NCBI GenBank assembly: GCA_965372405.1 | Contig: CBDVCE010000006.1 | Span: 1 to 64,000 of the forward strand | Reading direction: 5' to 3' | DNA length: 64,000 nt | DNA from: Sunxiuqinia sp965372405 | Lineage (GTDB): Bacteria > Bacteroidota > Bacteroidia > Bacteroidales > Prolixibacteraceae | Part shown: positions 8,580-16,843 of the stretch, in pieces | Numbering within the stretch: position 1 is the first letter of the stretch | Layout: each line of letters opens with the position of its first letter | Program-made: the position numbers and the translations under genes | Notes under the pieces: model-generated | Told to the model about the DNA's origin: nothing | What the model saw: only the letters and a program-made list of their open reading frames with translations | Databases searched by the model: none

Positions 8580-9737
8580 TTATTCAAATGAGATCCACTT
8601 AATATCATCGTTATATCCAGCTTCTACGACTTTGTCAATAAATTGCATACCACGGATACCGTCTTCAACACCAGGGAAATCGAGCATTTCTTCAGTTGGT
8701 GCTTCTCCATTCATTTTTGAACGAACGGTGAGTGAGAAGTTGCGGTAGATGTTTGCAAAAGCTTCCAGATAACCTTCTGGGTGTCCTCCTGGTGTGCGGG
8801 TGTTATGAGCCGCCATGCTTCCCATGTGATCTGTTCCAACACGTACCATTTCAGTTGGTCGGTCTGCCCATTTCATCCAAAGTGTGTTCGGTTCAAGTTG
8901 ATTCCATTCCAGTCCACCTTTTTCACCATACATTCTGATTTTTATTGCATTCTCTTCACCAGCGGCAATTTGAGTGGCCATCAAAACGCCTCGTGCTCCA
9001 TTTTCAAAGCGCAAGAATGCAGCACCATCATCATCAAGTAAACGACCAGGTACAAAAACATTTAGTTCAGCGCAAAGCTCAGTCACTTTCAAGCCTGAAA
9101 TATATTCTGCTAATTGATGTGCATGTGTGCCAATGTCGCCCATGCAACCCGCTTTCCCCGATCGTTTAGGATCAGTTCTCCAGCTTGCTTGTGGGTTTCC
9201 GCTATCTTCAAGTTTAGAGGCCAGCCATCCTTGAGGGTATTCAACATAGATTCTCTTAATATCTCCAAGTTCCCCATTTGCCACTCTTTGTTTCGCATCT
9301 TTTACTGCCGGATATCCAGAGTAAGTATGTGTTAATGCAAGCGTTAGCCCAGTCTCATTTATTTTGGACTTTAGCTGAAGGGCTTCATCCAAAGTAAATG
9401 TGATTGGTTTGTCTATGACAACGTTGAATCCATTATCAAGAGCCATCATTGCTGGATCAAAGTGTACAAAGTTTGGAGTAACAATGGTCACAAAATCCAT
9501 TCGGTCTCCTTCAGGAAGTTTTGCTTCATTTTCAAACATTTCCTGATAAGTCGTATAAACTCGGTTTTCTGGTACGAAATAGGATTTTCCTGATGAAATC
9601 GAAATTTCAGGATCAACACTAAAGCATCCGCAAACTAATTCAATTTGATTATCCATGAAGGCTGCAAGTCGATGAATTGCACCAATGAAGGCATCAGAGC
9701 CTCCACCTACCATACCCATTCTGAGTTTTCTATTCAT
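8580..9737 (-). CDS. Gfo/Idh/MocA-family oxidoreductase, cytoplasmic
   Basis: First gene of the three-gene sugar operon, 385 residues, no leader. The Rossmann motif is at the N-terminus ('LRMGMVGGGSDAFIGAIHR'). The EKP motif is replaced by 'VIDKPI' (D-K-P), a variation seen in the family; the lysine is retained. 'MGDIGTHAHQLAEYISG' supplies the conserved histidines of the active site. It probably oxidises a sugar or sugar-derived keto compound with NAD(P). A good -7 box lies 33-40 bases upstream of the start codon. Confidence 0.86.
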   Translation of the reverse strand: MNRKLRMGMVGGGSDAFIGAIHRLAAFMDNQIELVCGCFSVDPEISISSGKSYFVPENRVYTTYQEMFENEAKLPEGDRMDFVTIVTPNFVHFDPAMMALDNGFNVVIDKPITFTLDEALQLKSKINETGLTLALTHTYSGYPAVKDAKQRVANGELGDIKRIYVEYPQGWLASKLEDSGNPQASWRTDPKRSGKAGCMGDIGTHAHQLAEYISGLKVTELCAELNVFVPGRLLDDDGAAFLRFENGARGVLMATQIAAGEENAIKIRMYGEKGGLEWNQLEPNTLWMKWADRPTEMVRVGTDHMGSMAAHNTRTPGGHPEGYLEAFANIYRNFSLTVRSKMNGEAPTEEMLDFPGVEDGIRGMQFIDKVVEAGYNDDIKWISFE

Positions 9738-9769
9738 TGTCTAGTGGTTTAAAGTTATTTTTAAAGACT

Positions 9770-9777
9770 CAAAGTTA
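9770..9777 (-). promoter_or_regulatory. -7 box for the three-gene sugar operon
   Basis: The minus strand reads TAACTTTG, an exact TAnnTTTG match, 33 bases upstream of the 9737 start. The -33 position is not a clear TTTG. Confidence 0.5.
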
Positions 9778-9854
9778 TAAAACTTACGATGAAAGATGAA
9801 GCTTTTTTTGAATTAAAACATAACAGACCAGAATGGATGAGTGTTTTAATTCAA

Positions 9855-9885
9855 TTGTAATGTCTGTAGATTATTTATATTTTTG
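9855..9885 (+). promoter_or_regulatory. Bacteroidota promoter (-33 TTG, -7 TATTTTTG)
   Basis: TTG at 9855-9857, a 20-base spacer, and TATTTTTG at 9878-9885 match the TTG-N19-21-TAnnTTTG pattern and lead into the isomerase gene starting at 9911. It is divergent to the operon promoter 80 bases away, so both may share a regulator. Confidence 0.6.
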
Positions 9886-9910
9886 AGTTCTATCACTAAA
9901 CCTAATAAGA

Positions 9911-10828
9911 ATGAAACGTAGAAATTTTATTAAAAAAGCAGCGGTTAGCGGTCTTGTGGTCTCCGGTGTTGGTATGAACATGACAGCTCAAGCTAGCGAA
10001 GGATCAAATAGGGCTAAATTTCAACTTAAATATGCTCCTCACCTGGGAATGTTTCGTGAACATGCAGGTAAAGACCCAATTGACAATATCAAGTTTATAC
10101 ATGATCAAGGCTTCCGGGCAATTTTTGACAATGGACTGATGGGTAAAGAGCCTGCTCTTCAGGAAAAGATTGCAAACGAACTTGCTAGACTAAATATGGA
10201 TTTAGGCCCATTTGTTTTGTATGCTGACTTTAAAGTAAAATCTTTTGTAACGCAAGACGAAGAAATAAAGTCGATGTTGAAAAAGCGAATGCAAGAAGGA
10301 TTGGAAGTTGCTAAACGCACTGGCGTTAAAACAGCCCTTGTTGTTCCTGGTCGATTTACTGATGATTTGGAATGGGATTACCAAACAGCAAATGTGGTTG
10401 ATAATTTGCGCATGTGCTGTGATATTGTTGAACCCTCGGGATTGAAGATTGTACTTGAACCCTTAAATGCATGGTCAAACCATCCTGGTCTATTCCTGAC
10501 AAAGATTCCTCAAGCTCATATGATTTGTAAGGCTGTGAATAGTCCAAGCTGTAAAATTGTAGATGACATTTACCATCAGCAAATTACGGAAGGAAACATT
10601 ATTCCAAATATTGACATGGCCTGGGAAAGTATTGCAGCATTCCATATTGGTGATAATCCCGGAAGAAAGGAACCTGGTACTGGTGAAATCAACTACTTAA
10701 ACATTTTTAAGCATATCCACTCAAAAGGTTATGATGGTGTTCTTTGTGCTGAACATGGGAAAAGTATTGAAGGAAAGAAGGGTGAAAAGGCTTTGATAAA
10801 GGCATACCGAAAAGCTGATAAATTTTAA
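9911..10828 (+). CDS. Hydroxypyruvate-isomerase-like TIM barrel with Tat-like leader
   Basis: A 305-residue protein with N-terminus 'MKRRNFIKKAAVSGLVVSG', a twin-arginine-like leader (RRNFIKK) ending near 'TAQASE', so it is probably exported. The mature part is an AP_endonuc_2 TIM barrel: 'VLEPLNAWSNHPG' (Glu), 'IVDDIYHQQITEGN' (Asp and His), 'FHIGDNPGRKEPGTGEINY' (His, Asp, and the RxxPGxGE signature typical of hydroxypyruvate isomerases) and 'LCAEHG' (Glu). It is transcribed divergently from the sugar operon and may work on the same substrate in the periplasm. Confidence 0.85.
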   Translation: MKRRNFIKKAAVSGLVVSGVGMNMTAQASEGSNRAKFQLKYAPHLGMFREHAGKDPIDNIKFIHDQGFRAIFDNGLMGKEPALQEKIANELARLNMDLGPFVLYADFKVKSFVTQDEEIKSMLKKRMQEGLEVAKRTGVKTALVVPGRFTDDLEWDYQTANVVDNLRMCCDIVEPSGLKIVLEPLNAWSNHPGLFLTKIPQAHMICKAVNSPSCKIVDDIYHQQITEGNIIPNIDMAWESIAAFHIGDNPGRKEPGTGEINYLNIFKHIHSKGYDGVLCAEHGKSIEGKKGEKALIKAYRKADKF

Positions 10829-10905
10829 AAGCGAACTCCGGTTCCAAAAGATAAATACGATTTTTTCTGATGAGAATTATAGATCATCAGAAGTTTGACA
10901 AGGAG

Positions 10906-10938
10906 AGACATCTTATTTGAAAATGGGATGTCTTTCTT
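10906..10938 (+). terminator. Probable terminator after the 9911 gene
   Basis: AGACATC and GATGTCT form a 7-bp stem with a 14-base loop, followed by TTCTT. A second small hairpin (TCTGATG/CATCAGA) lies just before it at about 10865-10892. Confidence 0.6.
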
Positions 10939-11048
10939 AATATTAAGGCTGGAGTTAATTAAAGAAAATTCATCGGCGTAATAGCTTCCTGATTCCAGAA
11001 TTTTGCGACAAAAATAGATTTAGATGAATAAGGGAAACAGGACTTTTG

Positions 11049-12344
11049 TTAGCAAATTACCTTGAAGGTTTTTATTTCGGTATCAATGCCTTTCAATTTT
11101 AACATACCGACTTCTTCAAGATTAAATCCATCAGGCTCAATTTTGCGCTGGATGTCGTCGGAAATGAGATATTGGGTGTCTAATTTTTTATTCATTTGTT
11201 CCAGACGTGCAGCTATAATTATGTTTTTACCGGCAAGTGAAAACTGCCTGCGAGTATCATTACCAATGTTACCAATAATAATCTTACCCCGATGAAGGCC
11301 AATTCGTACATATGTATTTGGAATTAAGCCTGCTTCTTGCATTTCTTTCATCTTTCGGGTGATTTCTACGCCTGCATGAAAGGCGTGTTGAACGTACTTT
11401 TGGTCATCACTACCGATGCCAAATGAGGCCATAAAACCATCGCCTAAAAACTGATTGATTACTCCATGCTTTTTATTGACGATATCAATAATTGGATTAA
11501 ATACCTGGTTCTGATAATGGATAACTTCTTCAGGTGATTTTGTATCGGCCCAGGTGCTAAATTCCTTAATATCCATAAACATGATAGCAGCATCAATAAT
11601 CCGGGTTGAAAATTGGTCATTGTTATTAATCAGTTCATCTGCAATTTCCTTTGAAACCTGTTGGCCTAGAATTATTTCGACCTGTTTTTGTTGCTGTTGA
11701 AATTCTATACCTCGCATTAGTTTCATTTTCATTTCCTTGGCAACTAAGCCCGAAAGAATACCAAAAAGAACAAGAGAAAAAGTTCGGGCACCATACAATT
11801 CAATTAACTGAGGAACGTTTTCTTCAATTCCAAAATATCCAATAGCCCAATAGGAGAGGAATCCGTAGCATGTTGCAGCAATAACCCCGGCAAGTATGCT
11901 CACATTCATTTCAAGATGCAGTGCTGAAAGTATGATTAAGACAATATAAAAAGCATATCCATTATATTCCAGCGGAAATAAAGAATAATCAAATTTAACA
12001 GATGAGATTAGAATTAAAATTGGGATAGTGAGTTCTAAAGTGATATTGATGTATGGGACAATACGAGGAACTAGTTTTTTTTTCTTTTGCATGTAAGAAA
12101 ACCTAACATAAGCGAGAACTTCAAACAAAAGGAATGCAAAAACACTTAAAATAAGCCTGCTTAGCATTTCTTTTTGATTTTGTACGTTATCAATAAGTTC
12201 AGTGAAAATGCTATGCAAAACAGGAATAAACGAGATGCTAAAAACCATCAGAACAATGATGATCAAAATCCTTCGTTTTTCACTCTTGATAAACTCCTTA
12301 TTTAATTCAGCCTTTGTGGCCTGATCCATCGGTTTCGATTTCAT
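11049..12344 (-). CDS. Membrane-bound class III adenylate/guanylate cyclase
   Basis: About 431 residues from the ATG at 12344 (the frame is open 25 codons further, but the ATG before KSKPMDQ starts a normal cytosolic segment). The N-terminal half has about six hydrophobic segments, forming a membrane sensor. The C-terminal half is a class III catalytic domain: 'AAIMFMDIKEFS' (first metal Asp), 'FNPIIDIVNKKHGVINQFLGDGFMASFG' (second metal Asp in LGDG), 'RIGLHRGKIIIGNIGN' and 'FSLAGKNIIIAARLEQMNK'. It would make cAMP or cGMP from ATP or GTP in response to a membrane signal. No partner is encoded next to it. Confidence 0.85.
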   Translation of the reverse strand: MKSKPMDQATKAELNKEFIKSEKRRILIIIVLMVFSISFIPVLHSIFTELIDNVQNQKEMLSRLILSVFAFLLFEVLAYVRFSYMQKKKKLVPRIVPYINITLELTIPILILISSVKFDYSLFPLEYNGYAFYIVLIILSALHLEMNVSILAGVIAATCYGFLSYWAIGYFGIEENVPQLIELYGARTFSLVLFGILSGLVAKEMKMKLMRGIEFQQQQKQVEIILGQQVSKEIADELINNNDQFSTRIIDAAIMFMDIKEFSTWADTKSPEEVIHYQNQVFNPIIDIVNKKHGVINQFLGDGFMASFGIGSDDQKYVQHAFHAGVEITRKMKEMQEAGLIPNTYVRIGLHRGKIIIGNIGNDTRRQFSLAGKNIIIAARLEQMNKKLDTQYLISDDIQRKIEPDGFNLEEVGMLKLKGIDTEIKTFKVIC

Positions 12345-12469
12345 GTGTATGAAATTTAGTGCAAGATACAATAAACAAGTTTTGCAGTTAAACTTCATAA
12401 ATAAATTGGAGATTTTCATCGTTTTTTATCCGTACTAAAAATCTCTATCTTGTTGAAAAAAATAATCTT

Positions 12470-12922
12470 ATGAAGAAATTATTGATTCTTTTTCTTTTTG
12501 GTTTGTGGCTTCATGCTGCTACAGCACGGGATTCAAAAAGCATAACTGGCATTTGGTGGAACGATGAAAAAACTTCAAAGATTGAAGTGATTGAAAAGGA
12601 TGGACATTTCTTTGGGACAATCGTTTATATGATTCCTGAGAAATACGAAAATGGGAAACCTCCTCTCGATGATGATAATCCGGATGAAGCATTACGTAAT
12701 CGTTCTGTTTTGGGATTACAAATACTTGGCGATCTTAAATTTAATTCGAACAAGAATGAATGGCAAGGTGGCCGAATTTATGATCCAAAGTCTGGAAAAA
12801 CATACGATTGTTTTGGCTGGTTTAAAGAAGGTGATTTAGATACCTTGTTCCTGAAAGGTTACATTGTTGGTATCAAGTGGCTTGGAAAATCAACTGAATG
12901 GACACGCACCAGTTTGAATTAG
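12470..12922 (+). CDS. DUF2147 family secreted protein
   Basis: A 150-residue protein with a signal peptide (residues 1-19, 'MKKLLILFLFGLWLHAATA'). The mature part begins with 'SITGIWWNDEKTSKIEV', a DUF2147 opening, has the conserved 'LGLQILGDLKFN' and 'GRIYDPKSGKTYDC' blocks, and ends 'LGKSTEWTR'. DUF2147 proteins are periplasmic and lipocalin-like; function unknown. It is divergent from the cyclase gene and convergent with the radical SAM gene, with only one base between their ends. Confidence 0.88.
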   Translation: MKKLLILFLFGLWLHAATARDSKSITGIWWNDEKTSKIEVIEKDGHFFGTIVYMIPEKYENGKPPLDDDNPDEALRNRSVLGLQILGDLKFNSNKNEWQGGRIYDPKSGKTYDCFGWFKEGDLDTLFLKGYIVGIKWLGKSTEWTRTSLN

Positions 12923-12923
12923 C

Positions 12924-13703
12924 TTATCCTGAAACCTGTACGTCAAAACCGGCATCCCTAACTTTTTGAGCGATGCTTTCTAATTCTTCAAGCGGCACTT
13001 TTTTGAGCGTATTAATCGGAGTATCTCTTGCAATGGTATAGATCATAACCTGTTTTGGTTTGATCTTTTTTATAGCATTTAGCCAGGCCTCTAGTTCTTC
13101 GGAGGTGGTATTGTCAATTACTTCTCCTTTGTGTGTGCCATGTACAAAAAGGGTTTGAATGATAGCTTGTTCTCCAAATCGTTGGAGCTGTTGGATGGTT
13201 GAGTCAAGATCGAAGCTTCCCATTGGACAATCCAGCTTCTCAATAGTTTCTTCAAAGGCTGAATCTAACTTCTGGATGTTATCATCAACTTTAAGCAACG
13301 CGCTGAACACATCCTCTTTGTGATTCATTGTTGCATTGGTTAACACAGCAATTCGACAATCAGGAGCAAACTGATTACGCAATTCAATTGTGTCATCAAT
13401 AATCCCTGCAAATTCTTTATGTAGGGTAGGTTCACCATTTCCGGCAAAAGTAATTACATCGGGCAACTCACCCTCTTCCTTCATTTTAATAAGCTGATCG
13501 CGCAATCTTTTTGCTACTTCATTTCTGGTTGGAAGTATCGCTTTTGTTTCTCTTTTTCGGGGCGTCCATCCACATTCACAATAAATGCAATCGAATGAAC
13601 AAACTTTACTGTCATTTGGTAATAAGTTTATGCCCAATGAAACACCCAATCGACGGCTTTTTACCGGGCCAAAAATTGTTTTGTCAAAAAGAAATGTACT
13701 CAT
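12924..13703 (-). CDS. Radical SAM protein, COG0731-like
   Basis: About 259 residues. 'CSFDCIYCECG' contains the CxxxCxxC cluster motif that binds a 4Fe-4S cluster and S-adenosylmethionine. It follows the 'FGPVKSRRLGVSLGINLLP' opening typical of a widespread radical SAM group of unknown substrate. 'TFAGNGEPTLHKEF' is the GNGEPT motif of SAM binding. I prefer ATG 13703 because a perfect -7 box lies just upstream, although an upstream TTG (13721) is in frame. The gene ends one base from the convergent DUF2147 gene. Confidence 0.87.
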   Translation of the reverse strand: MSTFLFDKTIFGPVKSRRLGVSLGINLLPNDSKVCSFDCIYCECGWTPRKRETKAILPTRNEVAKRLRDQLIKMKEEGELPDVITFAGNGEPTLHKEFAGIIDDTIELRNQFAPDCRIAVLTNATMNHKEDVFSALLKVDDNIQKLDSAFEETIEKLDCPMGSFDLDSTIQQLQRFGEQAIIQTLFVHGTHKGEVIDNTTSEELEAWLNAIKKIKPKQVMIYTIARDTPINTLKKVPLEELESIAQKVRDAGFDVQVSG

Positions 13704-13718
13704 GCTAATTATTTCGGG

Positions 13719-13726
13719 CAAAAGTA
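13719..13726 (-). promoter_or_regulatory. -7 box just upstream of the radical SAM gene
   Basis: The minus strand reads TACTTTTG, an exact TAnnTTTG. It lies between the 3' end of the preceding gene and ATG 13703 and predicts a leader of only about 10 bases. It suggests the radical SAM gene can be transcribed on its own. Confidence 0.5.
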
Positions 13727-13730
13727 CGGA

Positions 13731-14225
13731 TTAAATCAATTTCTTCAACGAGCTTTTTTCGGTAAGCTTCATGTTTTTGTAATCAATGGCTGAAATAACA
13801 ATAAGTCCGGGTCTTTTAGCTGGCTCAATGCTCCCTAAGTTATTTTCGAGTTGATTTGATTTTGCCATCTCTAAAGTGAAAATTTTGATAAGGATTTCCA
13901 ATGCTACAGATTCGTTATTTTGCTGAATCCTTTTTATGAGATTAAGAATGGTTTTAGAACTCTGGAAATCGAGAGTAGAAGCAGATACTTGCTTATACCT
14001 AATATCAAATTGATTTAGAAACTCTTCGTGATTAAAAGGCGATGTAGGAATTACAAATTCGGGGGAAATTATCCCATTGTGAAACTCCAATCCAGATTCT
14101 TCCTGAAATTGTTTGCCTGGATTTTTAAGCTGAATGATTCTGCCTTCATTATCAGTTTCTACAATGCCTTTTTTTATTGGGGCTGAAATGATTGGAAAAA
14201 CAAAATGTGCGGCAAATTTTTTCAT
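13731..14225 (-). CDS. Amidohydrolase-like protein apparently lacking the catalytic barrel
   Basis: A 164-residue open frame. Residues 1-60 ('FAAHFVFPIISAPIKKGIV', 'LEFHNGIISPEFV') read like the N-terminal beta-sandwich strand set of an amidohydrolase of the aminodeoxyfutalosine/cytosine-deaminase type, where the next residues should be NxHxH. They are absent: the sequence continues SPFNHEEF. Residues 110-164 ('ALEILIKIFTLEMAKSN', 'LGSIEPAKRPGLIVIS', 'MKLTEKSSLKKLI') match the usual C-terminal end with its GSxxxGKxPGL motif. The metal-binding TIM barrel between them is missing, yet the frame is kept. It may be a non-enzymatic remnant or a repurposed fold. It lies 24 bases after the DUF4296 gene. 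Confidence 0.6.
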   Translation of the reverse strand: MKKFAAHFVFPIISAPIKKGIVETDNEGRIIQLKNPGKQFQEESGLEFHNGIISPEFVIPTSPFNHEEFLNQFDIRYKQVSASTLDFQSSKTILNLIKRIQQNNESVALEILIKIFTLEMAKSNQLENNLGSIEPAKRPGLIVISAIDYKNMKLTEKSSLKKLI

Positions 14226-14249
14226 CTGCTGTCAGATAAGAGGATAATC

Positions 14250-14639
14250 TTAATGAATGGTTGCCTTGTCTGGTTTTATTTTAACAGCGTCTTTTTTCTT
14301 GTCTTCCTGTTCAAGCATTACAAGTCTATCAACAACATCTTTATAGATATTTTCATAAACTTTTGGATAGCATGAATAGTATAAAATGGATTCAAGAAAT
14401 AATGTGTCTTCTATTCCATGTTTTTCAAGAATTGAAAAATGGAGATCGTGATCGGTAAACGCTAAGGTATCTTTGTTGCCAGTTTTATTTCTATATATGG
14501 ATTCATACAAATGAATATCATAAAGAATGTCTGCCATTTCTTTCTCATTTATAAGCTTATCAGGTTTTGGATACCCTGTTCTCTTACAGGAAAATATGAC
14601 TATAAATAAGAATAAACTAAAGAATAATATTCGTTTCAT
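14250..14639 (-). CDS. DUF4296 domain lipoprotein
   Basis: A 129-residue Bacteroidota-specific lipoprotein of unknown function. A signal peptide ends in a lipobox with 'VIFSC' (Cys18). The DUF4296 body starts with 'KPDKLINEKEMADILYDIHLYES' (partly quoted) and runs through 'FTDHDLHFSILEKHGI' and 'YYSCYPKVYENIYKDVVDRL'. It is probably anchored to the inner leaflet of the outer membrane. It heads a short minus-strand run with the amidohydrolase-like gene. Confidence 0.88.
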   Translation of the reverse strand: MKRILFFSLFLFIVIFSCKRTGYPKPDKLINEKEMADILYDIHLYESIYRNKTGNKDTLAFTDHDLHFSILEKHGIEDTLFLESILYYSCYPKVYENIYKDVVDRLVMLEQEDKKKDAVKIKPDKATIH

Positions 14640-14731
14640 GAAACCAAGTTTAACGACTCAAAGTTAGAAATCCGTGTGTTATTTTCGAACAACAATCTCT
14701 TAAAAAAATTTAAAAGAACTTATTTGTAAGA

Positions 14732-16093
14732 TTATTTTCTAAAAAGCCTTTTAAAAAAATCATCAACCCGATCAACAGTTTCAATGGTAATGTTGAATTT
14801 TTTAAAGTTTAGTGTTTTCCCATTTTTCGGAATAAATATTTTTTCCATACCCAGCTTTTCAGCTTCAGCAATGCGCTGCTCCAAGCGGTTTACTGCCCTT
14901 ATTTCGCCTGACAGACCAACCTCTCCTGCAAACGAAAGTTTTTTGTCAACGGGAATGTCAAAGTTTGAGGAGAGAATTGCCGAAATTACTGCAAGATCAA
15001 TCGCAGGATCATCAACTTTAATTCCACCAGCGATGTTCAGGAAAACATCTTTTGAAGCGAGTTTAAAGCCTGCACGTTTCTCAAGTACTGCCAGCAGCAT
15101 GTTCAATCGTCTTAAGTCAAATCCTGTTGATGAACGTTGCGGAGTGCCATAGGCAGCAGTACTAACCAAGGATTGAATTTCGATGAGCAATGGGCGGTTA
15201 CCTTCAATGGAGGCAGAAATTGCGGTGCCACTCAATCCTTCATGATCTCCGTTTATGAGCAATTCCGAAGGATTGGAGACTTCACGCATGCCAGTGTTTG
15301 TCATTTCAAAAATTCCCAATTCGGAAGTAGATCCAAATCGGTTTTTCACAGCTCGTAATATGCGATATAGGTATTGATTTTCACCTTCAAATTGTAGAAC
15401 AGTGTCAACCATGTGTTCCAAAACTTTTGGACCTGCGAGGCTTCCTTCCTTGGTAATATGGCCAATCAAAATGACTGGAATTCTACGTTCTTTTGCAAAT
15501 TTTTGAATTCCGTTTGTGCATTCTCTAATTTGGCTGACTGTACCTGGTGATGATTCGATATGTGCTGTTGAAACGGTCTGAATAGAATCAATTACAAGCA
15601 TTTCAGGCTTCAGGTGCTCACAGTGATTAAGGATATTTTCAAGTGAAGTTTCACTTAAGAAGTAACAATCATCATTCTCGCGCTTTAAGCGATTAGCACG
15701 AATTTTAATTTGTTGAATGCTTTCTTCACCAGAAACATACAGGATTTTTTTGTCGATAAGATCAAGTGCAAGTTGAAGCACCAAGGTTGATTTCCCAATG
15801 CCGGGTTCTCCACCAATCAAAACCAATGAGCCAGGCACAAGCCCACCCCCAAGTACACGGTTTAATTCATAGTTGCGACAATCGATCCTCTGAATTTGCT
15901 CATCGTCAACTTCGTTTAGTTTTTTAGGTTGCGCACCACTGGCAGCTCTTGATGGTAGTTGATTCTTGCTTTCCTTTACTTCAACTTCTTCAATAAAAGA
16001 GTTCCACTCTCCACAATTGTTACACCGCCCAACCCATTTTGGCGACTGGCTTCCACAGTTCTGACAGGTATACACTGTTTTTACTTTTGCCAT
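14732..16093 (-). CDS. radA: DNA repair protein RadA
   Basis: RecA-like ATPase that processes branched recombination intermediates, 453 residues as usual. An N-terminal zinc finger has CQNCG and CNNCGEW (residues about 10-30). Walker A is 'GGEPGIGKST' near residue 94, the RadA-specific 'KNRFG' motif is present, and the C-terminal Lon-protease-like domain begins around residue 280 ('GDHEGLSGTAISASIEGNRP', partly quoted). It lies 2 bases downstream of the heptose-phosphate adenylyltransferase gene, so the two are probably cotranscribed. Confidence 0.96.
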   Translation of the reverse strand: MAKVKTVYTCQNCGSQSPKWVGRCNNCGEWNSFIEEVEVKESKNQLPSRAASGAQPKKLNEVDDEQIQRIDCRNYELNRVLGGGLVPGSLVLIGGEPGIGKSTLVLQLALDLIDKKILYVSGEESIQQIKIRANRLKRENDDCYFLSETSLENILNHCEHLKPEMLVIDSIQTVSTAHIESSPGTVSQIRECTNGIQKFAKERRIPVILIGHITKEGSLAGPKVLEHMVDTVLQFEGENQYLYRILRAVKNRFGSTSELGIFEMTNTGMREVSNPSELLINGDHEGLSGTAISASIEGNRPLLIEIQSLVSTAAYGTPQRSSTGFDLRRLNMLLAVLEKRAGFKLASKDVFLNIAGGIKVDDPAIDLAVISAILSSNFDIPVDKKLSFAGEVGLSGEIRAVNRLEQRIAEAEKLGMEKIFIPKNGKTLNFKKFNITIETVDRVDDFFKRLFRK

Positions 16094-16095
16094 GC

Positions 16096-16581
16096 TTAGC
16101 TGTTTTTTATTTTTTCAATCAACGATGTGGTTGAAAAACCTTCGGTTAGTTCAATAGTTTCTACAGTGCCACCACTACTTAAGACAATATCATGACCGGC
16201 AATATCTTCAATTTCATAGTCTTCTCCTTTTGTGAGAACATCTGGTAGAATCTGTTTAATAAGTTCATATGGTGTTTCTTCGCTAAACAAAACCACAGCA
16301 TCAACCATTTCAAGTGCAGCCATTATAATAGCGCGTGACTCTTCTCTCATAAAGGGTCTTTTGTCCCCTTTTAACTTTTTCACGGATGAATCGGTATTCA
16401 AGCCAATAATGAGTTTGTCACCCAAATTTGAAGTTTTATCAAGGTATTCAATATGACCCTTGTGCAGGATATCAAAACATCCATTTGTGAAAACCAGTTT
16501 TTGATTGCTGGTTTTCCAGATTTTTAGGCAATCGAAAAAATCCTCGTAGGATTGAAATATTTTATCAGAATAATGTATCAT
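16096..16581 (-). CDS. rfaE2: D-glycero-beta-D-manno-heptose 1-phosphate adenylyltransferase
   Basis: A 161-residue nucleotidyltransferase of the HldE C-terminal type. 'VFTNGCFDILHKGHIEYL' carries the HxGH nucleotide-binding motif, 'GLNTDSSVKKLKGDKRP' is the typical second block, and the C-terminal 'GFSTTSLIEKIK' gives the STT motif. It would transfer AMP to heptose 1-phosphate to make ADP-heptose for the lipopolysaccharide core. A stand-alone adenylyltransferase without the kinase half (RfaE1) is common in Bacteroidota. It precedes radA by 2 bases. Confidence 0.92.
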   Translation of the reverse strand: MIHYSDKIFQSYEDFFDCLKIWKTSNQKLVFTNGCFDILHKGHIEYLDKTSNLGDKLIIGLNTDSSVKKLKGDKRPFMREESRAIIMAALEMVDAVVLFSEETPYELIKQILPDVLTKGEDYEIEDIAGHDIVLSSGGTVETIELTEGFSTTSLIEKIKNS

Positions 16582-16777
16582 TTTGCTTTTGAAGGATAAT
16601 CGGGATAAAAATAGGATATTCGTTGGTGAATACGAAAAGCTGAAAGAAAAGATTGTGTTTTCAATTAAATGAGTTTGGTGATCGTTCTTTTTATAAAGAA
16701 TTTCTGCATAGCTGAATTTTAGATTAAAAAGTTTAAATTTTTAAACTTTGGCATATGAACTTAAGTTAGTTTTTACT

Positions 16778-16785
16778 TATATTTG
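16778..16785 (+). promoter_or_regulatory. -7 box for the LytS/LytTR operon
   Basis: TATATTTG matches TAnnTTTG exactly. It predicts a leader of about 50 bases before ATG 16844. No clear -33 box at the right spacing. Confidence 0.5.
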
Positions 16786-16843
16786 AGTATACTTAAGAGT
16801 GGGGGTTAATGATTTCAACTATATATTTTCAGGAAGTTTAAGA

